Of a stretch of DNA of 64,000 bases, positions 1 to 9,252 are shown piece by piece (the first letter of the stretch is position 1; the number at the start of each line of letters is the position of its first letter). Both the position numbers and the translations under genes were made by a program. The notes under the pieces were generated by a model. It had not been told where the DNA came from and did not search any database. It was given only the letters and a program-made list of their open reading frames with translations. Source of the DNA: Cupriavidus oxalaticus (lineage in GTDB: Bacteria; Pseudomonadota; Gammaproteobacteria; Burkholderiales; Burkholderiaceae); the NCBI RefSeq assembly GCF_016894385.1, contig NZ_CP069811.1, forward strand, positions 534,501 to 598,500, in the 5' to 3' direction.

Positions 1-2690
1 CTCGGGCTGACGCCCTCGCGCTGCTCCAGCACGCGCGCCTCGCGGTACCGCGCCGCGGCCTCGTCGAAGTTGCCGCGCGACTGCGCGATGCGCCCGGCCT
101 GCACCGCGATGTCGGCGCGCTCGGGATAGCGCTGGCGCAGCGGGCCGACCACCGCCAGCGCCTCATCCTCGCGCCGCATCGCGGTGAAGCGGCGCGCGAT
201 CGACAGGCGCGTGTCGATGTCGTCCTCCGGGGTATCGGCGAGCACCGCGCGCACGATCTCCAGCGCCTGCTTCTCGTCGCCCTGGCGCTCCAGCATGTTG
301 GCCACCATCAGCCGCGCGCCGGCGTCCCTCGGGTTGATCGCGAGCACCTGCCGCGCAGCGTCGGCGGCGCCGGCATAGTCGCCCCGGGCCTCGCGCAGGT
401 CGGCCAGCGCCAGCAGCCAGCGGCGCTCGCTGCGCTGCGCTGCGGGCACGGCCATCAGCGTGCGCTGCGCCCCGGCGAAATCGCCCCCGGCGATCAGGCG
501 GTCGCTTTCGCGCACCGCCAGCCGCAGCGACTGGTCGTCGAGGTCGGCGCGCTGCGCGGCGTTCAGGCCGGGACGCGCGCGCACGTCGGCGATCCAGGCG
601 CGCAGCACCTCGTCGCGCCCGGCCGCGGCCAGCAGTTCGCCATAGCGGATGCGCACGTCGATGGCGGGATCGTCCGGATGCGCGTCGAGCCAGTCCGTGA
701 CCAGCTTCAGGCCGGTGTCCGGCTGGCCCAGCGCGATCCATTCGCGCCCGACCGAGGCCAGCATCTGCGGATCGTCGGGCACCTCGGCCGCGGCCGCGCG
801 CAGCCGGGCCATGGCTTCGTCTTCGCGGCCCTGCGCGGACAGCTGGCGCGCTTCGCGCAGCAGGCGCTGCGCGGCCAGGTTGCCGGACAGGCGGCGCATG
901 CCGTCGGAGCGTTCGGCGTCCGGCACGCCAGCCAGCAGCGCACTGGCGGCGTCGATGTCGTCGACCGAATTCAGGTACAGCGCCGCGGCATAGCGCATCT
1001 CGGCGTTGCCGGCGGCGACCACGCCTTCGTCCATCACGCGCCGGCCCAGCGCCGGCAGGCCCAGGTCGCGGTAGGCGCGTGCCAGCGTGAAGCGCGTCCA
1101 CGGGTCCTGCGGCGCCAGCCGGATCGATTCCTCCAGCAGCGCCAGCGCCGGGCCCTGCTTGCGCTGCGCCAGCAGCTGTTCGCCCTGTAGCGCGAGCAGT
1201 TCGGCGCGCAGGCTGCGCAGCTCGTCGGCCGAGCCCTTGAGGCGGCTGGCGGTGCTGGCGATCAGCGGCCCGGTCTCGTCGCCGCGCCCGCTTTCATTGA
1301 GCAGCCTGACCAGCGTGCGCAGGCTGCCGATATCGGGCTCGGGGCCGGCAAGGTTGGCGCGCAGCAGGCGCTCGGCCTCGGCCGGCTGGTCCTGCGCGAT
1401 CAGCGCGTCGGCGAGGATGGCGCGCGCATTGGCATTGTCCGGTTGCTGCTGCAGCGCCTGGCGCGCCAGCGCTTCGGCCTGCGCCGGCTTGCCCTGGGCA
1501 TTGGCCTCGCGCGCGCGCGCCAGCGTGCCCCAGAACGTGGCGGTGCCCTGCAGGCTGCGCCATTTGCCGCGGTTGCCGGGATCGAGCTCGGCGGCGCGCG
1601 TGAACAACTCGCGCGCTTCGTCGTGGCGTCCCTGGCGCAGGCGCACCAGCCCCAGGTTGCCAAGCGTCTCGCCTTCGTTGCGGCGCTTGCGGTTGGCGCT
1701 CTCCAGCGCGGTCTCGGCCTCGCGCACATTGCCGCGCGCCAGCTGTTTTTCGCCCTCGCGCCGCGCCTGGTAGGCCTGCTCGCGCTGGTGTGCGGTGGTG
1801 CGCTTGCCCAGCTCGGCCAGCGTCTGGCGCGCGGCCTCGTCGTCCGGCACTTCCTGCAGGTAGGCCTCGTACCACTTGTAGTACGCGGGATCGTCGCTGA
1901 CGTTGTAGAGCGTGCGCCGCCACATCTCCAGCGCGCCCTTGCGGTCGCCGTCGGGCCGCCGGGCGATGCGCCGCAGGATGCCGAGCCCTTCCTGGCGCGT
2001 CGCCTCGCGGTCGGTCAGCAGGCTGGCCAGTGCCATCTGCAGGCGCAGGTCGTCCGGGTCCTGGCGCACGCGCGTGCGCAGCTCGGCAATGGTGGCGGTG
2101 CGCCCGGCGGGTGTGCCGGCCAGGATGCGGTAGTAGTCGATCGCCAGCTCGCCGCGCGGGGCGCCGCGCGGGAACAGCTGGCGCAGCCGGGCAATGGCTT
2201 CGTCGGACTTGCCGGCGCGCGCCAGCAGCCGGATGCGCGCCATCTCGGCCTTGTCGCGCGTGGCGATGCGCCAGGCGTCTTCCAGTTCGAGCGTGGCGGG
2301 GTGGCCCGGGTTGGCCTGGCGCAGCCGGCGCAGGATCTTCTCGGCTTCGAGCGGGCGGTTGGAGCGCAGCTCGATCAGGCCCATCAGCATCAGCGCGTCT
2401 GGCTGGCCAGGATCGATCAGCAGCGCCTTGTCGAGGATGCCGCGCGCCACGTCGGCGCGGTTCTTGGCTTCCCACATGCGCGCCGCGGACAGCAGCTGCG
2501 CCAGCTCGGGCGAGGGTTTGGCGGCCTGAGGGGCCTGAGGGGCCTGAGGGGCCTGAGGGGCCTGAGGGGCCTGAGGGGCCTGAGGGGCCTGTTGGGCCTG
2601 CTGGGCCAGCGCCGGCGCTGCCGCCATCGGCGCCACCGCGGCGGCGCCGAACAGTGCCGGCAGCAGGATCGGGTTCAGCGCGCGGGGCAT
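1..2690 (-). CDS. bcsC: Cellulose synthase operon protein C (TPR part), truncated by window edge
   Basis: Outer-membrane cellulose exporter whose long periplasmic TPR domain leads to a C-terminal beta-barrel. Starting at 2690 the frame stays open to base 1, giving about 896 residues; the barrel lies beyond the left edge. The N-terminus is a hydrophobic, Ala-rich signal peptide, then a Gln/Ala/Pro linker made of seven APQ units, then consecutive TPR-like helices (motifs such as ALLIDPGQPDALMLMGL and LDPGNRGKW). The start overlaps the end of bcsZ by 16 bases, which suggests translational coupling. Typical BcsC proteins are 1150-1300 residues, so roughly a quarter to a third is missing only because the window ends. 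Third gene of bcsB-bcsZ-bcsC. Confidence 0.93.
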   Translation of the reverse strand, partial: MPRALNPILLPALFGAAAVAPMAAAPALAQQAQQAPQAPQAPQAPQAPQAPQAPQAAKPSPELAQLLSAARMWEAKNRADVARGILDKALLIDPGQPDALMLMGLIELRSNRPLEAEKILRRLRQANPGHPATLELEDAWRIATRDKAEMARIRLLARAGKSDEAIARLRQLFPRGAPRGELAIDYYRILAGTPAGRTATIAELRTRVRQDPDDLRLQMALASLLTDREATRQEGLGILRRIARRPDGDRKGALEMWRRTLYNVSDDPAYYKWYEAYLQEVPDDEAARQTLAELGKRTTAHQREQAYQARREGEKQLARGNVREAETALESANRKRRNEGETLGNLGLVRLRQGRHDEARELFTRAAELDPGNRGKWRSLQGTATFWGTLARAREANAQGKPAQAEALARQALQQQPDNANARAILADALIAQDQPAEAERLLRANLAGPEPDIGSLRTLVRLLNESGRGDETGPLIASTASRLKGSADELRSLRAELLALQGEQLLAQRKQGPALALLEESIRLAPQDPWTRFTLARAYRDLGLPALGRRVMDEGVVAAGNAEMRYAAALYLNSVDDIDAASALLAGVPDAERSDGMRRLSGNLAAQRLLREARQLSAQGREDEAMARLRAAAAEVPDDPQMLASVGREWIALGQPDTGLKLVTDWLDAHPDDPAIDVRIRYGELLAAAGRDEVLRAWIADVRARPGLNAAQRADLDDQSLRLAVRESDRLIAGGDFAGAQRTLMAVPAAQRSERRWLLALADLREARGDYAGAADAARQVLAINPRDAGARLMVANMLERQGDEKQALEIVRAVLADTPEDDIDTRLSIARRFTAMRREDEALAVVGPLRQRYPERADIAVQAGRIAQSRGNFDEAAARYREARVLEQREGVSP
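2525..2587 (-). repeat. 9-bp tandem repeat in bcsC signal/linker region
   Basis: Seven perfect head-to-tail copies of CCTGAGGGG (plus strand), followed by two degenerate copies (CCTGTTGGG, CCTGCTGGG). On the coding strand each unit reads Ala-Pro-Gln, so copy-number change would lengthen or shorten the linker between signal peptide and first TPR without shifting the frame. Confidence 0.95.
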
Positions 2691-3925
2691 CCGGTCTTCC
2701 AAGCGGGCAGCAGCGCGCCGTCCCGGGCAAAACGGTACTGGCCGTCGAGATAGCCGAGCCCGAACAGCGTCAGCACGTGGGTGTAATAGCCGGCCTGGCC
2801 GCCGGGCTCGCGCTGCGCCAGCTCGCGCGTGCGGCGCACCTGCGCGGCGGCCTGGTCGGCGCGGCCGAGCGCGGCCAGGTACGGCGCCACCGCGGCGCTG
2901 AAGCCGCCGTTGCCCGCGTTGGGCCCCGGTTGCCCGGTCTGGGTGTCGATGCGCTCGGGCGGGTAGCCCCTGGCCGCGACATAGTCGGCCAGCGGCGTGA
3001 AGGTGCGCAGCAGCGCGGCGCGCTGGGGCTCGTCGGCCGGCAGCGTGCCGACCCACAGGTAGACGCGGATCGCGTTGTAGGCGCTTTCGGCGTGGGTGGC
3101 CGCGTCGGGCAGGAAGCCGCGGCCAACTTCATATTCGACCCAGTCGGGCGAGAAGCCGCGCGGCGCGGTGTCCAGCATCAGCCGCGCCGACGTGCCGACC
3201 ATCTGCTGCCACGCCGGTTCTTCCGGCAGCGCGGCGGCGAGCCGGCGCATCACCTGCAGTGGCACATAGCTGGGGTTCAGGCGCCAGCGCTTGTCGCCCA
3301 GCCTGAAGCCCTGCGGTCCCGGCAGCACGGTGCGGCCCAGGCCCGGCAGCAGCGCGGTTTCCTCGCGCAGGATGCGCCGCGCCAGCAAGGTGCCGAGCGC
3401 GGTGAAGCGGCGCTCCTGCCACAGCCGGCCCGCTTCCAGCAGCGCGTAGGCGATCCACAAATCCGCGTCGGATGCCGGGTTGCTGTCGATCACGCCCCAG
3501 CCGCTGCCCGGGTTGCCGGGGTTGGCCGGATGGCCGGCGCTGGCCGCCTGCTCGGGCGTGAGCCTGCCCCAGATCCAAGCCGGCAGGTGCGAGACCAGGT
3601 CGCCCTGCGCCAGGTTGTTCTCGGTCCAGGCCAGCAGCTTGTCGAAGCTCGCGCGATCGTTGGCCACCAGCGCGAAGAACAGGCCGTAGGCCTGGCCTTC
3701 GGAAACGGTGGCCTGCTGCTCCGAGCTGCGGTCGATCACGCGCCCGTCGGCGCTCATCAGCTGCTGGCGGAAGGCATCCCAGTCGGCCCACTTGCAGGCC
3801 GGCGCGGGCGCGGCAGCAGCGGCAGCAGCGGCAGTAGCGGCCGTAGCGGCGATCGGGGCCAGCGCTGCACAGGCCAGCGCGCCGGCCGCCAGCCATCGGC
3901 CCAGGCCTGTCAGCGTGCGCCGCAT
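2675..3925 (-). CDS. bcsZ: Periplasmic endo-beta-1,4-glucanase of the cellulose operon (GH8)
   Basis: Trims nascent cellulose in the periplasm and is a standard partner of BcsA/B/C. The 416-residue product starts MRRTLTGLGR with a signal peptide followed by an unusually Ala-rich stretch (residues about 27-42). The glycoside hydrolase family 8 signature SEGQAYG, with presumed general acid Glu76, and the downstream ASDADLW segment with Asp153/Asp155 are intact. The start at 3925 was chosen because it gives the signal peptide and lies one base after the bcsB stop; a longer in-frame form would run back through bcsB. The 3' end overlaps bcsC by 16 bases. Confidence 0.95.
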   Translation of the reverse strand: MRRTLTGLGRWLAAGALACAALAPIAATAATAAAAAAAAPAPACKWADWDAFRQQLMSADGRVIDRSSEQQATVSEGQAYGLFFALVANDRASFDKLLAWTENNLAQGDLVSHLPAWIWGRLTPEQAASAGHPANPGNPGSGWGVIDSNPASDADLWIAYALLEAGRLWQERRFTALGTLLARRILREETALLPGLGRTVLPGPQGFRLGDKRWRLNPSYVPLQVMRRLAAALPEEPAWQQMVGTSARLMLDTAPRGFSPDWVEYEVGRGFLPDAATHAESAYNAIRVYLWVGTLPADEPQRAALLRTFTPLADYVAARGYPPERIDTQTGQPGPNAGNGGFSAAVAPYLAALGRADQAAAQVRRTRELAQREPGGQAGYYTHVLTLFGLGYLDGQYRFARDGALLPAWKTGCPAR

Positions 3926-3926
3926 G

Positions 3927-6254
3927 TCAGCTCCCGCCGCGCCGCGCCGCCAGCCTGCCCAGTGTCCAGAACAGCGACAGCGCCACCACCAGCCCGGCCA
4001 GCAGGCCGCCGATCGCCAGCAGGCTGGGGAAGGCCGACACCCGCACCCAGATGCGCGCGTACCACGGCAGGTCGCCGACGTAGTAGCGCTCGCCCAGGCG
4101 CAGGCCATCGACCTGGTCCTGCCGGATCACGGTCAGGTCGCCGCGCATCTGTGCCACCTTGCCGGGGTTCTCGAGGGCGTCCAGCACATCGGCCACGCGG
4201 CGGTCCTCGGTGGCGGTCAGCGCGACCACGGTGTTGCCGTCGGCCAGCGGCGATTCGAAGCCGACCAGCGCCGCCACCGGGCCATCGGCGGACAGGATGG
4301 CGCGCCCGACCGGCGTGACCGGGTCTTCGCGCACGCCGGCCAGCCAGTTCGACCAGACGCCGGTGCGCTGGTCGCGCAGCGAAATCTCGGTCTTGCCGCG
4401 CGCGATCAGCAGCGGCAGCGACTTGCCCCATTTTTCCAGCGTGGCGGCGCCGCTGCCGGTGCCGATCAGCAGCAGGTTGCGGTCGCGCACGCTGTCGAGC
4501 TCCGTCGTCGGCACCACCGTCACGCGCAGCGACGGCAGGCCGGTCCACTTGCCCATATGGCCCAGCAGCGACAGCAGCGCTTCCTGGTCCGTCGCGGTCG
4601 GTGCATCGGGCACGACCACGGCGGTGTCGGCGAGATCGGCCAGCCGGGTGAAGGGATAGCCGCTGTTGGCGAAGTACGCCAGGTTGGGCAGCCCGGTGTA
4701 GTGCGAGAAGCGGCTGAAGTCGATGGTCGAGTCCGGGTCGATCGCCGCGCGCGCCACGTCGGTCGCGGTGGAGGTGCACAGCCCTGTCTTCTGCGAATCG
4801 ATATGGAACTGGAACTGCATCTGGTTGTTGCTGCCGACGCGGAACGCCGGGATGCCGACCCGCTGCGATGCCGACGCGGTGGTGCCCGACAGCAGCGGCA
4901 CGCTGACCACGTTGTGGTCGTCGGTGCTGGCCAGCGGGCGCAGGCGGTATGAGCGCACCAGCTGGTCGTTGATGTCGATGCTCAGTACCGAGTCGTTGTA
5001 GGTGGGCGGCGCGGTATAGCGGTAGCGCAGGTTCAGCGGCACGTGGCTGCGGGTCCAGTCGTACAGGTCCGCCGGCACGCGCAGGTTGACGCGGATCGGG
5101 TTCGGGTTGCTGCCGGCGACCTGCAGGTCCTGCGGGTCCGGCACCAGTTCGCGGAACAGCACCGGGCGGTCGGTCGGCGCCCACGCCGGCGCGTCATAGG
5201 GCCGGCGCGGCTTGCCGATGTCCACCGACTCCACGCGTGCGCTGTTGCCGGCCATGGCCGCCTTGCCCAGCACCAGGGCATTGACCGCGGTCTGCAGTTC
5301 CTGCGCATTGCGCCCGGCTACGACCAGCAGCTTGCGGTCCGGGCTGGCGGGGTTGGGCATGAGGCTGACGGTAGGGCCGGCGATGGGGCTCGCGATCGCC
5401 GACAGGTTCAGGCCTGCCGGGATGGTCTGCGGTGTGACGAAGGCGATGGCGTCGCTGCCGGCCGGCACGGTCCGCGCCACCGGGAAGCGCGCCTCGCGCC
5501 AGGCGGCCAGCGCGCCCAGCCATGACGCCGCGACGCCCGCGGCGCGCAGCGTTGCGCCGTCGGCGCCGGCCGGCAGCACGAACGGCACGGTCACGCGGCG
5601 GTTGTCGCGGCGATCGAAGAACGGCGCCGGCAGCAGCGCCAGGTTATCCGGCAGCGTCACGCGCGAGGTATTGAGCGTGAGCGTGGTCGCCGGGCTGATG
5701 TCGGCCCACAGGCTCGAGTGCAGCGGGTCCTCGCAATGGTCCAGCGTGTAATGCGCGATCAGCTGCACGCGCAGGTGGTTGAAGTCGGTGAAGAAGCGCG
5801 GGTCGATATCGATCTCGCGCGTGACCAGGCGCCCGGCTTCCTTTTCTTCCAGCGGCAGCGTGGCGATGACTTCGTCGTTCAGCGTCAGCTTGATATGCGA
5901 CAGCGGAAACACCAGCGCCGGCGAATAGCTGAAGGCCAGCTTCAGCCTGGCCGCCGTGACCACTTCATCGAGCCGCACGCCGATATCGAGCCGGCGCGCG
6001 TGATCCACGCCGCGCAGCGCGATCGGGCCGTAGGCGCCCATCTGGCGCAGGGTCAGGACGTGGGTGGCGGTATTGGCCGAGGCGGTTGTGGCAGTGCCGG
6101 CAACCGTGGCCGGCCGCGTCGCGGCAGGCACGGGCGGCGCGGCGCCCGCGGCCGGAGCTTGCGCGCCCGCCGGCCATGACAGGCACGACAGGGCGAGCAG
6201 GCTGGCGGCGCATAGCGGGGGCCGGCGGAAGCGGAGCGGGACGGAGCGGGTCAT
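3927..6254 (-). CDS. bcsB: Cyclic-di-GMP-associated cellulose synthase regulatory subunit BcsB
   Basis: Periplasmic, membrane-anchored partner of the BcsA glycosyltransferase that guides the glucan through the periplasm. 775 residues from 6254: signal peptide ending near AGAQA, then the carbohydrate-binding/flavodoxin-like repeats typical of BcsB (for example LSIDINDQLV, DFSRFSHYTGLPNL), and one C-terminal transmembrane helix (SLLAIGGLLAGLVVALSLFW) before a basic tail. A longer reading to 6431 would run through the terminator of the upstream gene and was not used. Length matches the family. It is the first gene of this bcs run; the expected bcsA is not upstream, where a lipoprotein gene is found instead. 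Confidence 0.94.
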   Translation of the reverse strand: MTRSVPLRFRRPPLCAASLLALSCLSWPAGAQAPAAGAAPPVPAATRPATVAGTATTASANTATHVLTLRQMGAYGPIALRGVDHARRLDIGVRLDEVVTAARLKLAFSYSPALVFPLSHIKLTLNDEVIATLPLEEKEAGRLVTREIDIDPRFFTDFNHLRVQLIAHYTLDHCEDPLHSSLWADISPATTLTLNTSRVTLPDNLALLPAPFFDRRDNRRVTVPFVLPAGADGATLRAAGVAASWLGALAAWREARFPVARTVPAGSDAIAFVTPQTIPAGLNLSAIASPIAGPTVSLMPNPASPDRKLLVVAGRNAQELQTAVNALVLGKAAMAGNSARVESVDIGKPRRPYDAPAWAPTDRPVLFRELVPDPQDLQVAGSNPNPIRVNLRVPADLYDWTRSHVPLNLRYRYTAPPTYNDSVLSIDINDQLVRSYRLRPLASTDDHNVVSVPLLSGTTASASQRVGIPAFRVGSNNQMQFQFHIDSQKTGLCTSTATDVARAAIDPDSTIDFSRFSHYTGLPNLAYFANSGYPFTRLADLADTAVVVPDAPTATDQEALLSLLGHMGKWTGLPSLRVTVVPTTELDSVRDRNLLLIGTGSGAATLEKWGKSLPLLIARGKTEISLRDQRTGVWSNWLAGVREDPVTPVGRAILSADGPVAALVGFESPLADGNTVVALTATEDRRVADVLDALENPGKVAQMRGDLTVIRQDQVDGLRLGERYYVGDLPWYARIWVRVSAFPSLLAIGGLLAGLVVALSLFWTLGRLAARRGGS

Positions 6255-6357
6255 GGGCTGTACGGCTTCCGGCGGAATACGGTCGGGCCAGTGTAGCTGT
6301 AAAGGCACCGCGGGCTCCACATCGCGCCAATACTCTAAAAAAGATTCAACAACGAAT

Positions 6358-6404
6358 AAAAAAAGCGGAAATGCCACCCTCTTGCCAAAGGGGACATTTC
6401 CGCT
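6358..6404 (-). terminator. Rho-independent terminator of the porin-hsaE-hsaG-hsaF operon
   Basis: A perfect 10-bp inverted repeat (AGCGGAAATG at 6364-6373, CATTTCCGCT at 6395-6404) with further internal pairing is followed on the minus strand by seven T residues (6358-6364 read in reverse). It lies about 70 bases after the lipoprotein stop and would insulate bcsB from the upstream operon. Confidence 0.9.
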
Positions 6405-6472
6405 CCGGGTTTGTAGGAGAAGCACCGGCACCTGCGCACGGCAAGCGCCCGCGCTTTACTGCGGCGAGCCGC

Positions 6473-7138
6473 CTACCCGCAGGTGTTGTCTGCCCGGCAC
6501 ACGCCGTGCACCACCATCTCTCCCATCAGGTCCAGCGCTGCCTGGTCGGATATCGCCTCGCGCATGGCGTCGAGCGCGGCATCGTGCGGGTCGCCGGGGT
6601 TGCCGGCCGCGAGCGGCGTGTCATGCCAGCGGCGGGGGACGGCGGCGGGATCGATATCGACACCGGCGCCCTCGGCCAGCGCCTCCAGCACCGCCTGCTC
6701 GGCCGCCGCGACGGCGTCGGCGGCCAGGCGCGCCGCGTGCTCCGGGCCGAAGCTGTCGAAGACGCGCGCCGGCGGCCCGTCCAGCAGCTTCCACAGTGCC
6801 AGCTCGGTCAGCGGGGTGCAGTTGATGGTTTGCCCCGCCAGCACCAGGCCGTGCAGCTGCTGCCGGTTGGCCTCGCCCTGTGCAAGACCGCCGTCGCATC
6901 GCACCATCACCGCGCCTTCCGCCACGCGGGCCAGGCGGAAGGCTCCGCTGGCGTCGGTTGTCGCCTGGCGCACCTGGCCTTGCGTGTCGCGCAGCTGCAC
7001 CGATGCGCCCGCCAGCGCTGCGCCGACCGCAGCGGTGCCGCTGAGGTCGCGCGATTCGTCATCCCCGCATGCCGCCAGGGCTGCCACCGCGCATGCGAGC
7101 ACGAGATGGCGCCAGTTTTTTCCGGGTTGCTTGCCCAT
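6473..7138 (-). CDS. Lipoprotein of unknown function
   Basis: 221 residues. The N-terminus is a short basic segment, a hydrophobic stretch and a lipobox (LAAC, then Gly-Asp-Asp), so it should be an envelope lipoprotein. Residues about 33-85 resemble a carboxypeptidase-regulatory-like beta-sandwich (TAAVGAALAGASVQLRD, then a TTDASGAFRLARV turn). The rest is Ala-rich and helical, with conserved-looking Cys residues near the C-terminus. It starts 10 bases after the SurE-like gene and ends just before a terminator, so it is the last gene of the porin operon. No specific function is recognised; a substrate-binding or envelope role is only inferred. Confidence 0.75.
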   Translation of the reverse strand: MGKQPGKNWRHLVLACAVAALAACGDDESRDLSGTAAVGAALAGASVQLRDTQGQVRQATTDASGAFRLARVAEGAVMVRCDGGLAQGEANRQQLHGLVLAGQTINCTPLTELALWKLLDGPPARVFDSFGPEHAARLAADAVAAAEQAVLEALAEGAGVDIDPAAVPRRWHDTPLAAGNPGDPHDAALDAMREAISDQAALDLMGEMVVHGVCRADNTCG

Positions 7139-7148
7139 GATGTCGTCC

Positions 7149-8135
7149 TCAGGGCGCCAGCGCGGCCAGGTCGCGGTGCGAGCGGTTGAACAGGCCGCGC
7201 GCCAGCGGCGTCGGGCGGAAATCCACGTCGAGCGGCGAGATGGTGATGAACTTGGCCAGGAAGGCCGGCGTCTCCGCGGTGCGGGCGAGCGCTTTCAACT
7301 CGGCATCCGCTGCGCCGGCCTCGATCGACACCGTGTTGTCGGCATTGCGCTTGTATGCGGTGGTGAACGAATCCACCGTGCCCGGCATGGTCAGGCGTAC
7401 GCCGGCGGGAGCCTGTCCGCCGGCGATGATCGGGTAGTTGATGCTGAGCGGATGCGCCACCGGCAGCAGCGGCTGGCCGGGCGTGCGCGTGGCTTCGAGG
7501 CTGGCGATCACGCGGGCCAGGAAGGCCCCGGCCTTGGGGAAGGCGGCCAGCGTCGCGGGAAAGCCGCTGCGCGCCTCGGCAAAGTCGACGCCGACGCTCA
7601 GCGCGATGGCCGGCACGCCGCGCCGGGCGGCGAACAGGACGTTCATCACCGTGCCCGAATGCGGGATCGAGTCCGACAGGTTCTCGCCGAAGTTGGCGCC
7701 GGAAACGACGAGGTCGGGCGTGAAGCCGCTTTCCGGGCCGACGATCTTCAGGCCCATGGCGGTGGCATCGACCGGCGAGCCGCTGCCGATGTAGTCGGCG
7801 TTGGTGGCATCGAGCGCGCCGCCGGCCACGTAGGTGGGCTTGACCCGGTGCACGCAGTACGTGTCGGCGCCGCCGGCGAGTGGTTCCACCACCAGCCGCG
7901 TGCGCCCGTCGGGCACGGCGTAGGCGGCACCGGAGCCGCTCTGGTTGCTGGCCGGGCCAACCGTGATGACGCGGTGCCCCGCATCCTGCAAGGCCTTGCG
8001 CACGGCGGTGATGCCGGGCGCGGCGCAGCCGTCGTCATTGGTCAGCAGAACGTTGAGCGCGTGGGCGGGGTTGGCCGCCGCGGCCAGGGCCGCGGCGGCG
8101 AGACTCAGCCGCAAGGGGGCGGGAAGTCTAGGCAT
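7149..8135 (-). CDS. surE: Secreted SurE-type 5'/3'-nucleotidase (acid phosphatase)
   Basis: 328 residues with a clear signal peptide (ends near AHA), so a periplasmic relative of the normally cytoplasmic SurE phosphatase that removes phosphate from nucleoside monophosphates and related compounds. The metal-site motif NDDG is present directly after the signal peptide, as are the Ser-rich loop (SNQSGSG) and the SGANFGENL segment with the metal-binding Asn. The usual YSGTV is HSGTV here. The start at 8135 has GGAG upstream and yields the signal peptide; longer in-frame readings run into hsaF. It sits 80 bases after hsaF in a steroid-type operon, which is unusual for SurE; its substrate here is unknown. 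Confidence 0.85.
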   Translation of the reverse strand: MPRLPAPLRLSLAAAALAAAANPAHALNVLLTNDDGCAAPGITAVRKALQDAGHRVITVGPASNQSGSGAAYAVPDGRTRLVVEPLAGGADTYCVHRVKPTYVAGGALDATNADYIGSGSPVDATAMGLKIVGPESGFTPDLVVSGANFGENLSDSIPHSGTVMNVLFAARRGVPAIALSVGVDFAEARSGFPATLAAFPKAGAFLARVIASLEATRTPGQPLLPVAHPLSINYPIIAGGQAPAGVRLTMPGTVDSFTTAYKRNADNTVSIEAGAADAELKALARTAETPAFLAKFITISPLDVDFRPTPLARGLFNRSHRDLAALAP

Positions 8136-8215
8136 GGAAACCAGTCTCCTGTTTCTGATGGATAGGAAAGGCGCTGCATGGCCGCGGCGCCAGGGCGAGG
8201 CAACAAGCAGAAGTC

Positions 8216-9241
8216 CTATGCCGCGAGCAATCCCCGCGCGCGCGCCAGCGTGATCGCGGTGTCCTCGATCATGTCCTCCTGGCCGCCCACCAGGCGCTGC
8301 CGGCCCAGCTCGACCAGGATCTCGCGCGCGGGGATGCGGTACTTGGCCTCGGCGCGCTTGGCGAACAGCAGGAACGACGAATACACGCCGGCATAGCCCA
8401 GCGTCAGCGCGTCGCGGTCGATGCGGATGGGGTGGTCCATGATCGGCACGACCAGGTCCTCGGCCACATCGGCGATGCGGAACACATCGACGCCGGTCTC
8501 GATGCCCATGCGCTCGCACACGGCCACCAGCACCTCCATCGGCGTGTTGCCCGCGCCGGCGCCCAGTCCCGCGGCGGCGGCGTCGATGCGCGTGGCACCG
8601 GCGGCAATCGCGGCGAGCGAGTTGGCCACGCCCATGGCGAGGTTGTGGTGGCCGTGGAAGCCCAGTTCGGTTTCGGGACGCAGCGCCTGCCGCACGGCGC
8701 CCAGCTTTTCGGTGACGTCGTGCGGCAGCATGTGGCCAGCCGAGTCGGTGATGTACAGGCAGTTGGCGCCGTAGCGTTCCATCAGCAGCGCCTGCTGCAC
8801 CAGTACTTCCACGGGCGCCATGTGCGCCATCATCAGGAAACCCACGGTATCCATGCCAAGCCGGCGCGCCATGCCGATATGCTGCTCGGACACGTCGGCC
8901 TCGGTGCAATGGGTGGCGACGCGGATGGTCTGCACGCCGATGTCGTGCGCCATGCGCAGATGGTCGACGGTGCCGATGCCGGGCAGCAGCAGCGCGGACA
9001 CGCGTGCATGCTTCAGTTCGCCCAGCACTGCGCGCAGGTATTCTTCGTCGCTGTGCGCCGGAAAGCCGTAGTTGACCGAGGCGCCGCCCAGGCCATCGCC
9101 GTGGGTCACTTCGATCAGCGGCACGCCGGCGGCGTCCAGGCCGCGGGCGATGCCCTTCATCTGTTCCAGCGAGATCTGGTGGCGCTTCGGGTGCATGCCG
9201 TCGCGCAGGGTCATGTCGTGCAGGGTGATGCGTTGGCCCAT
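8216..9241 (-). CDS. hsaF: 4-hydroxy-2-oxovalerate-type aldolase (HsaF/TesG/MhpE)
   Basis: Metal-dependent aldolase that splits the 4-hydroxy-2-oxo acid from ring A/B cleavage into pyruvate and an aldehyde, which is handed to the adjacent dehydrogenase. 341 residues. The catalytic N-terminus [10 protein letters not shown] (Arg13, Asp14, His17) and the metal-binding HGHHN motif near residue 200 are visible, followed by the C-terminal communication domain. It starts 11 bases after the dehydrogenase gene, as expected for two proteins that form a channelling complex. The generic family also serves other aromatic pathways; the steroid assignment rests on the surrounding genes. Confidence 0.94.
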   Translation of the reverse strand: MGQRITLHDMTLRDGMHPKRHQISLEQMKGIARGLDAAGVPLIEVTHGDGLGGASVNYGFPAHSDEEYLRAVLGELKHARVSALLLPGIGTVDHLRMAHDIGVQTIRVATHCTEADVSEQHIGMARRLGMDTVGFLMMAHMAPVEVLVQQALLMERYGANCLYITDSAGHMLPHDVTEKLGAVRQALRPETELGFHGHHNLAMGVANSLAAIAAGATRIDAAAAGLGAGAGNTPMEVLVAVCERMGIETGVDVFRIADVAEDLVVPIMDHPIRIDRDALTLGYAGVYSSFLLFAKRAEAKYRIPAREILVELGRQRLVGGQEDMIEDTAITLARARGLLAA

Positions 9242-9252
9242 GGCGTGGCTCC

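Noticed and set aside
2030..4318. Plus-strand frame of about 760 codons across bcsC and bcsZ
   Set aside because: Glycine/arginine-rich shadow including the EGPEGP translation of the 9-bp repeat; not a collagen-like protein.
6255..6431. Longer BcsB start at 6431
   Set aside because: It would translate the terminator hairpin and remove the signal peptide from the N-terminus.
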